From: Paenibacillus sp. LHD-38
GTDB taxonomy: Bacteria; Bacillota; Bacilli; Paenibacillales; Paenibacillaceae
Assembly (NCBI RefSeq): GCF_031157315.1
Contig: NZ_JAVIFU010000003.1
Coordinates: 62,001-126,000 of the forward strand
Direction: 5' to 3'
DNA length: 64,000 nucleotides
In this document: one piece after another, positions 16,396 to 25,695 of the stretch
Layout: every line of letters starts with the position of its first letter
How positions within the stretch are numbered: the stretch's first letter is position 1
The notes under the pieces: model-generated
Database searches by the model: none
What the model was told of the DNA's origin: nothing
The model's input: the letters and a program-made list of their open reading frames with translations, nothing else
Made by a program: the position numbers and the translations under genes

Positions 16396-19237
16396 TTATC
16401 GCAGCATGCGCGTAATAACTGCACTAAGTCTGCCAGGTAAATAAGGTTTCACTAGAAACTCCTTTATTCCCCACTGTGCGGCCTTTTCCTTCTCTTCGAA
16501 GGCACTGGAAATGATGATCGGCTTATTCAATAGAAGATCAGTCTTTTTGATTTTGCTAATGATATCCCAGCCTGTAATTCCCGACTCCAGCATTAGATCA
16601 ATCACTACAATATCAGGGTTAAGCCGTTCAATCGCAGCAATTGCCAAGCCGCCCTCTTTAAATAAGTGAACCTGATAACCGCTTGAATGCAGTTCGTCGC
16701 AAAGCAGAGCGGCTAAATTATGGTCGTTCTCAATGAGCATGACCTGCACGGATGCATCTGAGTTGGCATTATTTTTTCCTTCGTCGCTATCCATTTGATG
16801 GGTTTGTTCTGCGATGGGCAAAGTAAGGATAAAGGTACTTCCTTGGCCAAACTCTGAAAAAAATCTCGATTTTACCATCATGCTTAGAGACGATCTCCTT
16901 TACGATGGCTAAACCTAAGCCTGTGCCGCCGATTTCTCTCCGATCCGAATTATCGACCCTGTAAAATTTATTGAACAAATTGGTCATCGCGTCTCTCGGA
17001 ATTCCTAAGCCCTGATCCTCAATGCGTATGAATAACTGTCCATTGTTAATGCCATTAATTATTTGAATATCTCCGCCGTTTGGTGAATACTTAACGGCAT
17101 TGCTAAGCAGATTAATGATTACCTGATACATCTTGTCACGATCCGCTAACACCATGGCGTTCGGAGCCTGATTTTCCCAATGGAGCTCATGTATGCTGGT
17201 CGACAGCTGTTGTTTCTCGATGGCCTCTTTGATTAATGGCATTAATGAAATCATCTTCATATCATAAATTTGTTTGCCGGACTCCATTCTCTGCAAATCA
17301 AGGAAGTCATTAATTAACGCCGTTAATCGCCTAGCCTCCTGATGGATGGTCGTTATGTACTTCCGCTGACGTTCAGGTTTTAACTCGCGGTGAAGAAGCA
17401 GCTCTGCAAAGCCAAGAACACTCGCAAGCGGCGTCCGCAGCTCATGGCTTACCGTGCTTACGAACTCTGATTTCATTCGGTCAACTTCGTATTCCTTCGT
17501 AATATCCCGATGGACAAGCAGTAAGCCGAATTGCTGATCGTTACGGTACAGCGGCTCGCAATAAATCTGAATGAACTTTCTTTCCGGCTCCATGATTTCA
17601 TAGTTCAAACTACGCTTTCCTTGATGATGCCCGTGCTGGATAAGTCCCTCCATAAATTGGATGAGATTCTCTGACTCAACGACAGCAGTTCGGATTTGCG
17701 CTTTAAACGGTTTAAATGGCAGGCTTGTCCATTCTTCATTATGCTTGAAAAAGGGTAACAGCTCTGACATTTTACGGTTGATTTGCAGCGTAGTTCCGTC
17801 CAAATCGAGCAATTGAATGCCTTCTTGGATGGTATTTAGCATATCGCTGGTCATTAACCGCTGTTTCTCAGAAAGCTCATACAACTGCAGCTTGTCGAAG
17901 GCCAAAGAAACCTGTGTCATCATGCCAACAATTTCTTCTTCCTCCAGCTTGGAGATCTCACGATTTACCTTAGTGATCACTAAACAAGCAACCATGTCTT
18001 CACCGGCATTTAAAATCGGCAAAATAAGATCGGTGGCCTGCATAGGCATATCATGATATCCTTGCTCTCCTTGTGAACAATCTCTAATGATACGGTAAGC
18101 CTTCTTCGTTTGCGATGCGCGCAAAACAATGCCGTCATTCATGTGCTCGATAAATTGCTGCGCAGATTGTTTGGATATGCCGACTGAAGCATAAGCACGC
18201 TCCCTGTCCATCATGACGATCAACCCTTTATCGCTCTCCGTTATTGTGACGATATTGCTAACAATGCTTTCCAACAATTCTTGTTGGTCAAGCGTATTAG
18301 CGAGTGGTTGTACCAATATATTGCGCTTCTCTAGATACTTCTCGTTTTTTTCCATCAATGCAACCGCATTTTGAAGCTCTTCCTGCTGAGCCTGCAGTTC
18401 TTCCTGCTGGGCTATCAGCTCTCCATTCTGGGCCAGGAGCTCTTCTTCCTTGCTTTGATTCTGCCTCATCATGGTTTGGAAGGTGCAAGCCAGCTCGCCT
18501 AGCTCATCTTCTCTATCCTTCAATTCAATCTCGGCATCCTCGCCGTTCGTAAATCGCTTTGCATGATTCGTTAATATCATAAGAGGTACGCCGATCGCAG
18601 TGGCAACCTTTCTCGTGATGAATGAGGATACAATTAAGATGGATATGATATAGCCGATAAATATCAAAGCTTGAACAGATAGGTTTTTTATTAAATGGTC
18701 GTTTTTTTGGTCGGAAATAACTTGTACTTGGTTCTCAAAATCTTGTGAGTAGCTGATCAGCTTGTTTACGGGATTATCTTCGCCTGCTGATACCAGCGCC
18801 CGAAGCGATTCGTAATCCTGTACCTTCGATAACGCAATGGCTTTCGGAAATATGTCATCAAAGTAATTGGTAAAAAATGATTCGATGTTTTGCATAACTT
18901 CTTTTTCGGAGGAGTTCAGCCTCATTACCTTAATTTCATCCAAAGAGTGATTTAGCAATTCCTTTTCAGTGAGTACCTGATCATATTCATAATCCGACAA
19001 AAATACATAATAACCGCGAGCACGTAAAATAATTTCAGTGGAATGATCGGCAATTTGCGCAACAAGCTTCTGCTTTTCTCTTAACTCGGACGTTTCAGTC
19101 TCATAGTTTTTCAAAATCAATACGGTGCTTACGAATACAACAACAGCCCCGACAAGGATTAATGTCAAAGCAAGAATCATCATAGCTACTAATTGTCTAG
19201 TAATTCTTTTTTTGAAATAGTGGCGCAGCCTATCCAC
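16396..19237 (-). pseudogene. Hybrid histidine kinase with C-terminal receiver, one frameshift
   Basis: The GTG start at 19237 has a GAGGAG site. Order: membrane helix (residues 16-42), a mostly helical outer sensor region, a second helix near 190-212, HAMP, a Glu/Gln-rich coiled coil, GAF, PAS, HisKA (SHELRTPL) and HATPase (NLLSNAVKYS, DQGLGIP, GTGLGLAIV). After HDGKIEIF the frame shifts in a T7 run near 16865. Removing one T gives FSEFGQGSTFILTLP, the normal kinase end, and then a receiver (VMLIENDHN, Asp in IVVIDLMLE, Lys in FLVKPY). The kinase core itself is almost complete in the longer frame, so partial function is possible, but the receiver is cut off. Confidence 0.8.
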
Positions 19238-19596
19238 GAAGCATCTCCTCTACCTTATCAATGAGCACCAATGGACTAAACGGTTTCGACATGAAACCGT
19301 CCGCGCCGGCGATAAGAACCTTTTCTTGCTCCGATTGCTGGCTCTTTGCCGACAGCATTAATATCTTCGACTGATGGCGGTTCTCCAACAGCTTTACTTT
19401 TTCAATAACCTCGATACCCGTCAATTTAGGCATCATGTAATCTAAAATAATTAAATCAAAATTCGTATCTATTATTTTTTGTAATGCTTCTTCCCCATCA
19501 GCAGCTTCTTCAAGTGTATATCCTTCGTCTTCAAGCGTATCCATAATGAGCATTCGTAGTTATAGGTTCATCTTCTGCGATTAATAATGTCTTCAA
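19230..19596 (-). pseudogene. Single-domain response regulator, one frameshift
   Basis: A TTG at 19596 with AGAGG upstream begins KTLLIAEDEPIT, the acidic pocket of a receiver. The frame then goes to TNAHYGYA and stops. Skipping one base near 19555 gives RMLIMDTLEDEGYTLEEAADG and continues to the phospho-acceptor Asp (DLIILDYMMPKLTG) and Lys (GFMSKPFSP). It overlaps the kinase start by 8 bp. It is the first gene of the three-gene signalling operon and, like the other two, is broken by a single base. Confidence 0.75.
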
Positions 19597-19743
19597 ATCG
19601 TAAGCCTCTGTATTTTTACCATGAAATATTTTTCTACAAATTACGCTAAAAATCAACAGTTATACTCATTCGACATTCGACAAAAAAATCCCTTTTCACC
19701 TTTGTGTTTTCTTACAGGCTCATCAAACCAACATGATATAAAA

Positions 19744-19776
19744 GCAAAAAAAGCAGTTGCTTCGCGCAATCTGCTT
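19744..19776 (-). terminator. Terminator after the CD3324-like gene
   Basis: AAGCAG/CTGCTT outer stem with an inner TTGC/GCAA stem, followed on the minus strand by T7. Confidence 0.8.
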
Positions 19777-19792
19777 TCTTAATTTTGTTTCA

Positions 19793-20059
19793 TTATCGTG
19801 ATTTTACAATAATCTTCCGAATGCTTTCGCCTGATAAATGATATTTACGTTCCAAATCCGCAACAGACCATCCATTCGAATAATAAAGATAAATCTCCTT
19901 ATTACGTTCAGCCAGCAGCTTCCTTGTCCCGCTTACCTCGCCCCAATGCGCGCGCTGCTCCGCTAGTTTAGGCACATAAATGAGATCGCCTTGAATGTAT
20001 TTTTGCAGCTCCTGCAATAGGCTAGGGGGAAGCACATCTCTCCCATTTTTGTAGTTCAC
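19793..20059 (-). CDS. CD3324-like small HTH protein
   Basis: 88 residues. The pattern NYKNGRDVLPPSLLQELQKYIQGDLIYVPK, then AERNKEIYLYYSNGWSVADLERKYHLSGESIRKII, matches a small conserved Firmicute family with a C-terminal helix-turn-helix (Mor-like). GTG start with GAGGAGG 9 bp upstream. It is probably a DNA-binding regulator; its target is unknown. A 33-codon frame overlaps its start (20022-20123) and may couple translation. Confidence 0.75.
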   Translation of the reverse strand: MNYKNGRDVLPPSLLQELQKYIQGDLIYVPKLAEQRAHWGEVSGTRKLLAERNKEIYLYYSNGWSVADLERKYHLSGESIRKIIVKSR

Positions 20060-20123
20060 AATAAACGTCCTCCTCGAACAAGCTCATGTTTTTAAGATCA
20101 TTCGTTTCCGCAATCATTAACAT
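20022..20123 (-). CDS. Possible 33-residue leader/overlapping peptide
   Basis: ATG at 20123 with a strong GGGAGGAAA site; the frame MLMIAETNDLKNMSLFEEDV ends inside the first codons of the CD3324-like gene in another frame. The ribosome site is better than that of the main gene, so a short translated leader is plausible. No homology is recognised. Confidence 0.35.
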   Translation of the reverse strand: MLMIAETNDLKNMSLFEEDVYCELQKWERCASP

Positions 20124-20309
20124 CTTTATTTCCTCCCTTCGATTTTTGGTATAGCCAACTTTACTTTGAAAACACAAAAAGCCATGGATGCCACTACTCT
20201 CCATAGGAGCTTAATTCATGCTGTACTCTGTCATTATATTGTAAGCCTTTTCAGTTGACAAGAAATGTTTAACAATATTTCCATTAATCCGATTTGCGAT
20301 GAGGTTAAG

Positions 20310-20337
20310 CAATAAAAGGAGACCTTTCGGTCTCCTT
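20310..20337 (-). terminator. Minus-strand terminator in the 20.1-20.7 kb gap
   Basis: AAGGAGACC/GGTCTCCTT stem with a GAAA tetraloop, then TTTTATT on the minus strand. No confident gene lies upstream of it, which suggests a small unrecognised minus-strand unit or the remains of a gene. Confidence 0.7.
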
Positions 20338-20342
20338 CATCT

Positions 20343-20372
20343 AGGTGATCTCCGTTTAAACGGAGATCACCT
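20343..20372. repeat. Perfect 30-bp palindrome
   Basis: A fully symmetric sequence centred on TTTAAA (arms AGGTGATCTCCG with complement). It is 5 bp from the terminator at 20310-20337. As RNA it would be a 13-14 bp hairpin. It could be an operator or a second terminator stem. Confidence 0.85.
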
Positions 20373-20667
20373 CCAGGTTGTTAATCAATTCGATCAGCTC
20401 CTTTCCTCATCATTCGTCGGCCCGACTTCATCAGTATATACCGGTTATTACTGCCCGCGAAAGTGAAAGAACAGCTATAAGGAATCTTTACCAATACGCT
20501 GATTGTCAAGGTAGAAATGTTAGTGTTCTATTATCGTTTTTTTAATAAAGAGGATTTTACCCAGTATTGGCAAGGGATTGGTTTCTCATAGGTAATTAAT
20601 GTCTATTTAAACTATGTTATGGTATTTCTAGCCGCAAGACAACCATCACAAATCAAGGAGGATCATC
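20373..20667. other. Gap before the NlpC/P60 gene
   Basis: No confident gene. On the minus strand a 42-codon frame (20381-20509, TTG start, no ribosome site) encodes a basic tail (YILMKSGRRMMRKG). Overlapping it, an AAAGGAG site precedes a TTG and nine more codons ending inside the palindrome. Neither is recognised. The plus-strand part holds the promoter of the hydrolase gene; no clear -35/-10 pair stands out. Confidence 0.4.
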
Positions 20668-21177
20668 ATGATAAACACACAGAAAAATCGTATGCGCAAG
20701 GTCATTGCAGGTATTGGTATCAGCTTATCCATTGCTATTTCCGCAGGTACCGTTGCCATGCCGCAACCAGTTAACGCCGCTACATCTTCCACCGCACTAA
20801 AAGCAAGTAAAGTCATTGCCACAGGAAAAAAATATATCGGGGTTCGTTATAAATTTGGAGCTAAAACGGGTATAACCAGCGCTTTCGATTGCTCATCCTT
20901 TACGCAATATGTTTTCAAGAAAAATGGAATTTACCTGCCAAGGGGTTCGAGAGATCAAGCAAAAGCAGGCAAATATGTTTCTAGAAAAAACCTTAGAGCC
21001 GGGGATCTTATCTTCTCAGATACGAACCGTGACGGTAAAATCAATCACGTTAGTATTTATATCGGCAACGGCAGACTTCTTCACACTTATAAAGTAGGCG
21101 TTGGCGTCACGATTTCTAAATTTTCCGGCAGCGCATGGGACAAGACCTATGTAACGGCTAGACGAGTAATTAAATAG
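20668..21177 (+). CDS. Secreted NlpC/P60 cell-wall endopeptidase
   Basis: 169 residues. An N-terminal signal peptide (basic start MINTQKNRMRKV, hydrophobic core GIGISLSIAISAGTVA, cleavage near VNAATS) precedes a single NlpC/P60 domain. The catalytic Cys is in FDCSSFTQYVF, one His in INHVSIYIGNG, and the following LLHTYKVG gives the third polar residue region. Such enzymes cut D-Glu-diaminopimelate links in peptidoglycan stem peptides. There are no SH3 or LysM binding domains. AAGGAGG precedes the ATG. Monocistronic. Confidence 0.9.
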   Translation: MINTQKNRMRKVIAGIGISLSIAISAGTVAMPQPVNAATSSTALKASKVIATGKKYIGVRYKFGAKTGITSAFDCSSFTQYVFKKNGIYLPRGSRDQAKAGKYVSRKNLRAGDLIFSDTNRDGKINHVSIYIGNGRLLHTYKVGVGVTISKFSGSAWDKTYVTARRVIK

Positions 21178-21214
21178 TATCGAACTAATAAAATATTTAA
21201 GCCTAATAAATAAA

Positions 21215-21247
21215 GAGGCTGATCTCTCGGTGGAGATCAGCCTCTTC
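21215..21247 (+). terminator. Terminator after the NlpC/P60 gene
   Basis: GAGGCTGATCTC with a complementary 3' arm (21233-21244), followed by TTCTTC. Confidence 0.75.
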
Positions 21248-21298
21248 TTCGTTCATGGTACGATGATCAACATCACATCGCTTAACGTGAGGCATGAT

Positions 21299-22078
21299 TT
21301 ATTCTTTTAACAAACCAAGCATCCTCAGGCCATACATAATTCCGTCTTCGGTTACATCCTTCGTTACATAACGCGCTGCTTGCTTCACTTCATCTGAGGC
21401 GTTCCCCATCGCAACGCTATGATAAACATATCGCAGCATTTCCAGATCATTTATCCCGTCACCAAAGGCGTACACATCCTCGCTCATGACTCCGGCTTTT
21501 TCAATAAGGGCCTGAATCCCTTTTGCTTTTGAGCCTCCCGGCGGAAGGATATCGCTGCCGAACAAATGCCAACGGATAAAACCGAGCTCTGGAAAGTTTT
21601 CTTTATAACAGCTCTCATCTTCTTCCTTGCAATAAAGCAAACATTGGTATATTTCTTTCCCTAAGTGATATTCGGGATCCAAAGGCGGCAGTCTCTTTTT
21701 TAAAGGTTCATTCTCCTCTTCCACGTAAGCCGTTTGATGAGTGCTTGAACGCATCCCTTCGGGAGTCATATAGACTAAAGGATGCTTATTCTTTAATGTG
21801 ATCTCCGATAGTTCAGCTAATCGAGCAGGATCGATTGGATGACTGTAAACGACTTCTCCGTTGTAAACCGCGTAGGATCCGTTAAAGCAGACGTAGGATT
21901 CAATGTTTAATGCTTCAGATACGGGCTTTAACATAAACGGTCCTCTGCCTGTCGCGATGACTAGTTCATGACCATCCTCTTGCAGCAGTTCAATCGCCTG
22001 CTTCGTAGAAGGCGGGATTTTTTTCTCGTGATCGACTAGCGTGCCGTCTATATCGAAAAATATAAGTTTTTTTGTCAT
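21299..22078 (-). CDS. Cof-type HAD-IIB sugar-phosphate phosphatase
   Basis: About 259 residues from ATG 22078, where the HAD motif FFDIDGTLVD begins. The longer frame upstream carries no family sequence, and GAGG lies 9 bp before this ATG. Other motifs: LVIATGRGP (motif II), PPGGSKAKGI (Lys motif III) and YAFGDGINDLEM (motif IV). These enzymes dephosphorylate sugar phosphates or flavin phosphates; the substrate here is unknown. The terminator of the upstream sigma gene separates the two units. Confidence 0.88.
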   Translation of the reverse strand: MTKKLIFFDIDGTLVDHEKKIPPSTKQAIELLQEDGHELVIATGRGPFMLKPVSEALNIESYVCFNGSYAVYNGEVVYSHPIDPARLAELSEITLKNKHPLVYMTPEGMRSSTHQTAYVEEENEPLKKRLPPLDPEYHLGKEIYQCLLYCKEEDESCYKENFPELGFIRWHLFGSDILPPGGSKAKGIQALIEKAGVMSEDVYAFGDGINDLEMLRYVYHSVAMGNASDEVKQAARYVTKDVTEDGIMYGLRMLGLLKE

Positions 22079-22152
22079 ATTCCTGTGCCTCAGTCCTTCA
22101 TTGCCTTTTGCTTTATTATAGCTCATTTCAGTGAAATCAGAGTCCATCGAAC

Positions 22153-22187
22153 AAAAAAAAAGCTGATACCCAGCGGTGTATCAGCTT
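22153..22187 (-). terminator. Terminator after the sigma factor gene
   Basis: AAGCTGATAC/GTATCAGCTT stem followed on the minus strand by T9. Confidence 0.85.
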
Positions 22188-22205
22188 GATCATATTTCCG
22201 GTCGC

Positions 22206-22937
22206 CTATGCAGCCATCTGCAAGGTTGACTGACTATTAATTCGCGGTTGCCCTTTTCGGCTGACCGCTCTTAGTTTCGCGTTTTGGGCGATACCAATAA
22301 CCATGGCTGCTTCCGAAATATCTCTTTGGGCAAGCTCAATTAAAAGCGCGACATCGCCGAGCTCATAGGCCATTGCCAAAGCGCTTAAATAGCTTTTCAT
22401 ATCCTCTTCGTTTGGACAATTCAAGACTTCGGATTCGAGTTCGCGTCTGACCGCGTGCAAAGCTTCCCTAGCTCGATGAAGCGCGGCTTTGATTGCTCCG
22501 GTTGATGTTTGGAGCAGCTCAGCCGTCTCTGCAGCAGTGTATTCGAAAACATCGCGGAGCAGGAAAACTGCAAGCTGGAGCGGCGATAAATGCTGAATCA
22601 GCCCGTACAAAGACGCCTCATGATCCAAACTGCTCGTATCCGATACAGCTTCCATTTGCATACCTTGCTGAAGGATCAGATGAAATTGATTTTTTCTGCG
22701 CAATTGGTCAATCCAAGTATTCTTGGCGATACGCAGCATCAGCGCTTCAGGATTCTTGTGCGTAGTGTATAAGGCCGCCCTCATGCTTTTGAGCCAAGTG
22801 TCCTGCACAAGATCCTCGGCATCCCATTTTGATTTCGTGAGAGACATGCAATAGCGGTATAAAACGGCATACAGCCGTTCGATTTGAATTTCTGACGGAT
22901 GCACTTCGTTACTTGGCAATGCTTTGACTATATGCAT
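22206..22937 (-). CDS. ECF-like sigma-70 family factor with C-terminal extension
   Basis: 243 residues, longer than a minimal ECF factor (about 170-190). Region 2 reads LYRYCMSLTKSKWDAEDLVQDTWLKSM with ARN AKNTWIDQLRR; region 4 reads LSPLQLAVFLLRDVFEYTAAETAELLQTSTGAIKAALHRARE. The last 70 or so residues (YLSALAMAYELGDVALLIEL...) form an extra helical tail, which in other ECF groups replaces an anti-sigma factor. No anti-sigma gene lies beside it. Its promoter and that of the divergent clpP share the same two elements, so it probably controls both. Confidence 0.85.
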   Translation of the reverse strand: MHIVKALPSNEVHPSEIQIERLYAVLYRYCMSLTKSKWDAEDLVQDTWLKSMRAALYTTHKNPEALMLRIAKNTWIDQLRRKNQFHLILQQGMQMEAVSDTSSLDHEASLYGLIQHLSPLQLAVFLLRDVFEYTAAETAELLQTSTGAIKAALHRAREALHAVRRELESEVLNCPNEEDMKSYLSALAMAYELGDVALLIELAQRDISEAAMVIGIAQNAKLRAVSRKGQPRINSQSTLQMAA

Positions 22938-22996
22938 CTTTCTGCCTCCTTAACGTTCTCCTGCCTATTCTAAGATTAAGGGTAATCTCCTACTAT

Positions 22997-23026
22997 GTAA
23001 ACGAATAAGACATCAAAAAGGATACG
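22997..23026 (-). promoter_or_regulatory. Sigma-factor-type promoter of the ECF-like gene
   Basis: On the minus strand CGTATC (23026-23021), exactly 17 bp, then CGTTTAC (23003-22997). The CGTT core is typical of ECF -10 elements. The same pair at the same spacing faces clpP. Confidence 0.7.
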
Positions 23027-23046
23027 GTAATTTCTCTGCTGACCTT

Positions 23047-23076
23047 CGTATCTTTTGCAGACAGTTGTTCGTTTAC
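23047..23076 (+). promoter_or_regulatory. Matching promoter of the clpP paralogue
   Basis: CGTATC (23047-23052), exactly 17 bp, then CGTTTAC (23070-23076). The two divergent promoters share 13 of 13 element bases and the same spacing. Confidence 0.7.
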
Positions 23077-23117
23077 CGTAGTGAAAGCCAAAAACATCAT
23101 TCAGGAGGCAGATAAAA

Positions 23118-23702
23118 ATGAGCAGCTATGTACCTTATGTCGTCGAACAATCAAGCCGTGGTGAAAGATCATACGATATTTATTCTAGACTGCTGCGGGA
23201 TCGCATTGTATTTCTCGGCTCCGCAATTGACGATACCGTAGCAAACAGTATTATTGCACAGCTATTGTTTCTGGCGGCCGAAGACCCAGAAAAAGAAATA
23301 TCGATGTACATCAATAGCCCAGGAGGTTCCACTTCAGCGGGCTTTGCAATTCTGGACACCATGCAATTCGTGAAGCCGCCTGTGCATACGATCTGTACCG
23401 GTTTTGCCGCATCCTTTGCGGCGATCCTGCTGCTTGCGGGAGAAAAAGGCCATCGCACCGCACTCCCAAACAGCGAAATCATGATTCATCAACCGCACGG
23501 CGGCGTTCAAGGACAAGCCAGCGATATTGCGATTAGTGCTTCCCGTATCTTGAAAATCCGAGCTAAATTGAACCAGATTAGCGCGGAAAGAACAGGCCAG
23601 CCTTTAGAAAAAATTGAAAAGGATATGGACCGGGATTATTATATGTCATCGGAGGAGGCTTTGGAATACGGAATCATTGATAAGATCATCACTTCTATGT
23701 AG
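23118..23702 (+). CDS. ClpP-family serine protease subunit (paralogue)
   Basis: 194 residues with the ClpP fold motifs and triad: Ser99 ([15 protein letters not shown]), His124 ([10 protein letters not shown]) and Asp173 ([16 protein letters not shown]). It should form a tetradecameric barrel and work with a Clp ATPase. The nucleophile context GFAASFAA differs from GMAASMGA of housekeeping ClpP, so it is likely a second, conditional copy. It is transcribed divergently from an ECF-like sigma factor with an identical promoter type. AGGAGG precedes the ATG. The 3' end overlaps the convergent flavoprotein gene by 8 bp. Confidence 0.88.
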   Translation: MSSYVPYVVEQSSRGERSYDIYSRLLRDRIVFLGSAIDDTVANSIIAQLLFLAAEDPEKEISMYINSPGGSTSAGFAILDTMQFVKPPVHTICTGFAASFAAILLLAGEKGHRTALPNSEIMIHQPHGGVQGQASDIAISASRILKIRAKLNQISAERTGQPLEKIEKDMDRDYYMSSEEALEYGIIDKIITSM

Positions 23703-24591
23703 TGATTAAGCTTTTATGAATCCAAATGGCGGCTTGGCTGCCGTCTCCCATTGCTATCGTTGCCATTTCGGAATGTCCGGTCACATCACCTGCAGCCCAT
23801 ACATGCTTAACGTTGGTTTGTTTTGTACGCGGGTCCACGTGGATATGATTGTTTTCCATGAGCTCTACGCCCAGCTGCCGGGCAAGGCTTGAACGCACTT
23901 CATTGCCTCCGAAAGCGACGAAGCAATGGGAGCGATAGATCATCGAACCATCGTCCAATACGATGCCTTTGAATTGCTCTTCTTCAAGCATAACCTCGCG
24001 AATGGACTTCACGATACAAGGGATTCCCTTTTCCTCCAATTGAACGCGGAGCGTGTCGTCAATTCTCGTCTGTTCATGATTCACATAAATGAGCTCCGTT
24101 GTCCAATGGGTCAGCGTTAGCGCCATTCGTGCGCCTGCATTTCCTGAACCGAGCACAAGGGTCGGCTTACCTGACACCTCATAACCATCGCAATCCGGAC
24201 ATACAAAAACACTAATCCCCATGCATGGAATAAGCATGGGGAAGCCCGGAATTCGATCCTTGACCCCTGTCGCGAGAAGAAGCCTTTTTCCTTGAAAGCA
24301 CTGTTTATCGGATGTTGTTAATTTCCATACATCCCCGGAGCGTTCAGCTCGGACGACTTTTGCCTTTACAAACGCGGTGCCGAGCTGCTCTGCTAAGGAT
24401 TTACCTGAAGCGAGCAGCTCGGCACCGCTAATCCCATGAGGGAAGCCGATTATATTATGATAGTTCTTACAGATGCTGGATCTTCCATCACCCGCATCAA
24501 TAACGGCAACATGATGACGATATCGTCCTAATTGTATGGCGGCCTGCAAGCCTGCAATACCTCCGCCAACAATCACACAGTCATAAATCAT
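23695..24591 (-). CDS. Thioredoxin reductase-like FAD/NAD(P) flavoprotein
   Basis: 298 residues from ATG 24591, which has AGGAGG 6 bp upstream ([18 protein letters not shown], the FAD fingerprint). A redox CPDC is visible in [14 protein letters not shown], and the NAD(P) site in [14 protein letters not shown]. The C-terminal FAD motif is [25 protein letters not shown]. The layout is that of TrxB, but the CxxC spells CPDC rather than CATC, and no thioredoxin gene is nearby. The electron acceptor is therefore uncertain. Confidence 0.82.
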   Translation of the reverse strand: MIYDCVIVGGGIAGLQAAIQLGRYRHHVAVIDAGDGRSSICKNYHNIIGFPHGISGAELLASGKSLAEQLGTAFVKAKVVRAERSGDVWKLTTSDKQCFQGKRLLLATGVKDRIPGFPMLIPCMGISVFVCPDCDGYEVSGKPTLVLGSGNAGARMALTLTHWTTELIYVNHEQTRIDDTLRVQLEEKGIPCIVKSIREVMLEEEQFKGIVLDDGSMIYRSHCFVAFGGNEVRSSLARQLGVELMENNHIHVDPRTKQTNVKHVWAAGDVTGHSEMATIAMGDGSQAAIWIHKSLITT

Positions 24592-24690
24592 CGGATTCCT
24601 CCTTGCCAATATGGCCCGCCGAATTCAGAGGGTATGATTTTATATTATCTATGATCGGGATTCCCATTATTCATGATTGGAAACAAATGC

Positions 24691-25647
24691 TTATGCGGAC
24701 ATGCTTGTTTCATTTCTTAAACCTATTTTCCTCCGTTTAATCAGCTCTGGCAGAGCAATGCCAATCAAAACAATAATGACGCCTATCCATTGCAAGGCAC
24801 TTACATGCTCATTCAGTACAAAGGAAGAAAGAAGCACAGCGACTGGCAGCTCCGAAGCGCCAAGAATGCCGGCCATTCCTTCTCCGATATGCGGAACCCC
24901 TACAGCGAATAATACAGGCGGAATAAACGCGCCAAACATACCAAGCAAGAAGCCATACAGCATTAAATCTCCCCAAATTTGTCCATTAAACAAAAAGGTT
25001 GGCGGGAATAAGATAAATACGAGAACCAGGCCGCCCGTGATCATCCAAGCGCTCCGGTATGCAGGATGTACGGATGGGACGGCTTTTCCGCTAAACAAAA
25101 TAAACAGCGAATAGCTTACGGCGGATAGGAGTCCTAAAACAACGCCCGTCAAATTAAATTTCCCTGTCCCCTGTTCAATGATTCCAGCAGCAAGCATGGT
25201 CCCGCCAAAGAGAATCGCAATCGTAAAAAACATGATGCCGTTTGGACGTTTTCGCTGGCTAAACGATTGTATCAATACGCCGATCCAAGTAAATTGGAAC
25301 AACAGAATGATGGCTAACGATGCAGGGATATAGCGCAAGGATTGATAATACATCAAGCCTGTAATCGCCGTTGGCGCGCCTGCGGCCATCAGCATCAGGC
25401 GCTGTTTCCAGGTAAGACTTACCGATCCGGTGTGAGGCTTCTTGTGCCCAGCAGCAGTTGCTCCTTTACTGCGCTTCTCACGCCATTTCATCACAAAAGA
25501 AAGCCCCCAAGCCAGAACGAAGCCCGTTAGCAGTTGACTTCCGACAACCTCGCCCAAATCATAGCCGCTGCCATAGGCCAAAACGACAATGGTAGACAAA
25601 ATGCCGTAGCTCGCTGCACCTAAAAATACCGAAAGTATATATTTCAT
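24691..25647 (-). CDS. EamA/DMT-superfamily transporter
   Basis: 318 residues with about ten hydrophobic helices in two EamA repeats (first repeat start LSVFLGAASYGILSTIVVLAYG; later LGILGASELPVAVLLSSFVLNE-like segment near 270). DMT proteins of this kind are mostly exporters of small metabolites. AAAGGGG precedes the ATG. A purine-class riboswitch with an ON-type terminator lies directly upstream, which suggests export of a purine or related compound, by analogy with adenine-controlled efflux pumps. The substrate link is inference. Confidence 0.8.
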   Translation of the reverse strand: MKYILSVFLGAASYGILSTIVVLAYGSGYDLGEVVGSQLLTGFVLAWGLSFVMKWREKRSKGATAAGHKKPHTGSVSLTWKQRLMLMAAGAPTAITGLMYYQSLRYIPASLAIILLFQFTWIGVLIQSFSQRKRPNGIMFFTIAILFGGTMLAAGIIEQGTGKFNLTGVVLGLLSAVSYSLFILFSGKAVPSVHPAYRSAWMITGGLVLVFILFPPTFLFNGQIWGDLMLYGFLLGMFGAFIPPVLFAVGVPHIGEGMAGILGASELPVAVLLSSFVLNEHVSALQWIGVIIVLIGIALPELIKRRKIGLRNETSMSA

Positions 25648-25695
25648 TTTTATATAATCCCCTTTCTAATTCGCAATAAAAAGCTGCTTAAACAC

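Noticed and set aside
20363..20376. Similarity to the 3' end of 16S rRNA (GATCACCTCC)
   Set aside because: Only 10 bases match, and they are part of the palindrome; no other rRNA sequence is present.
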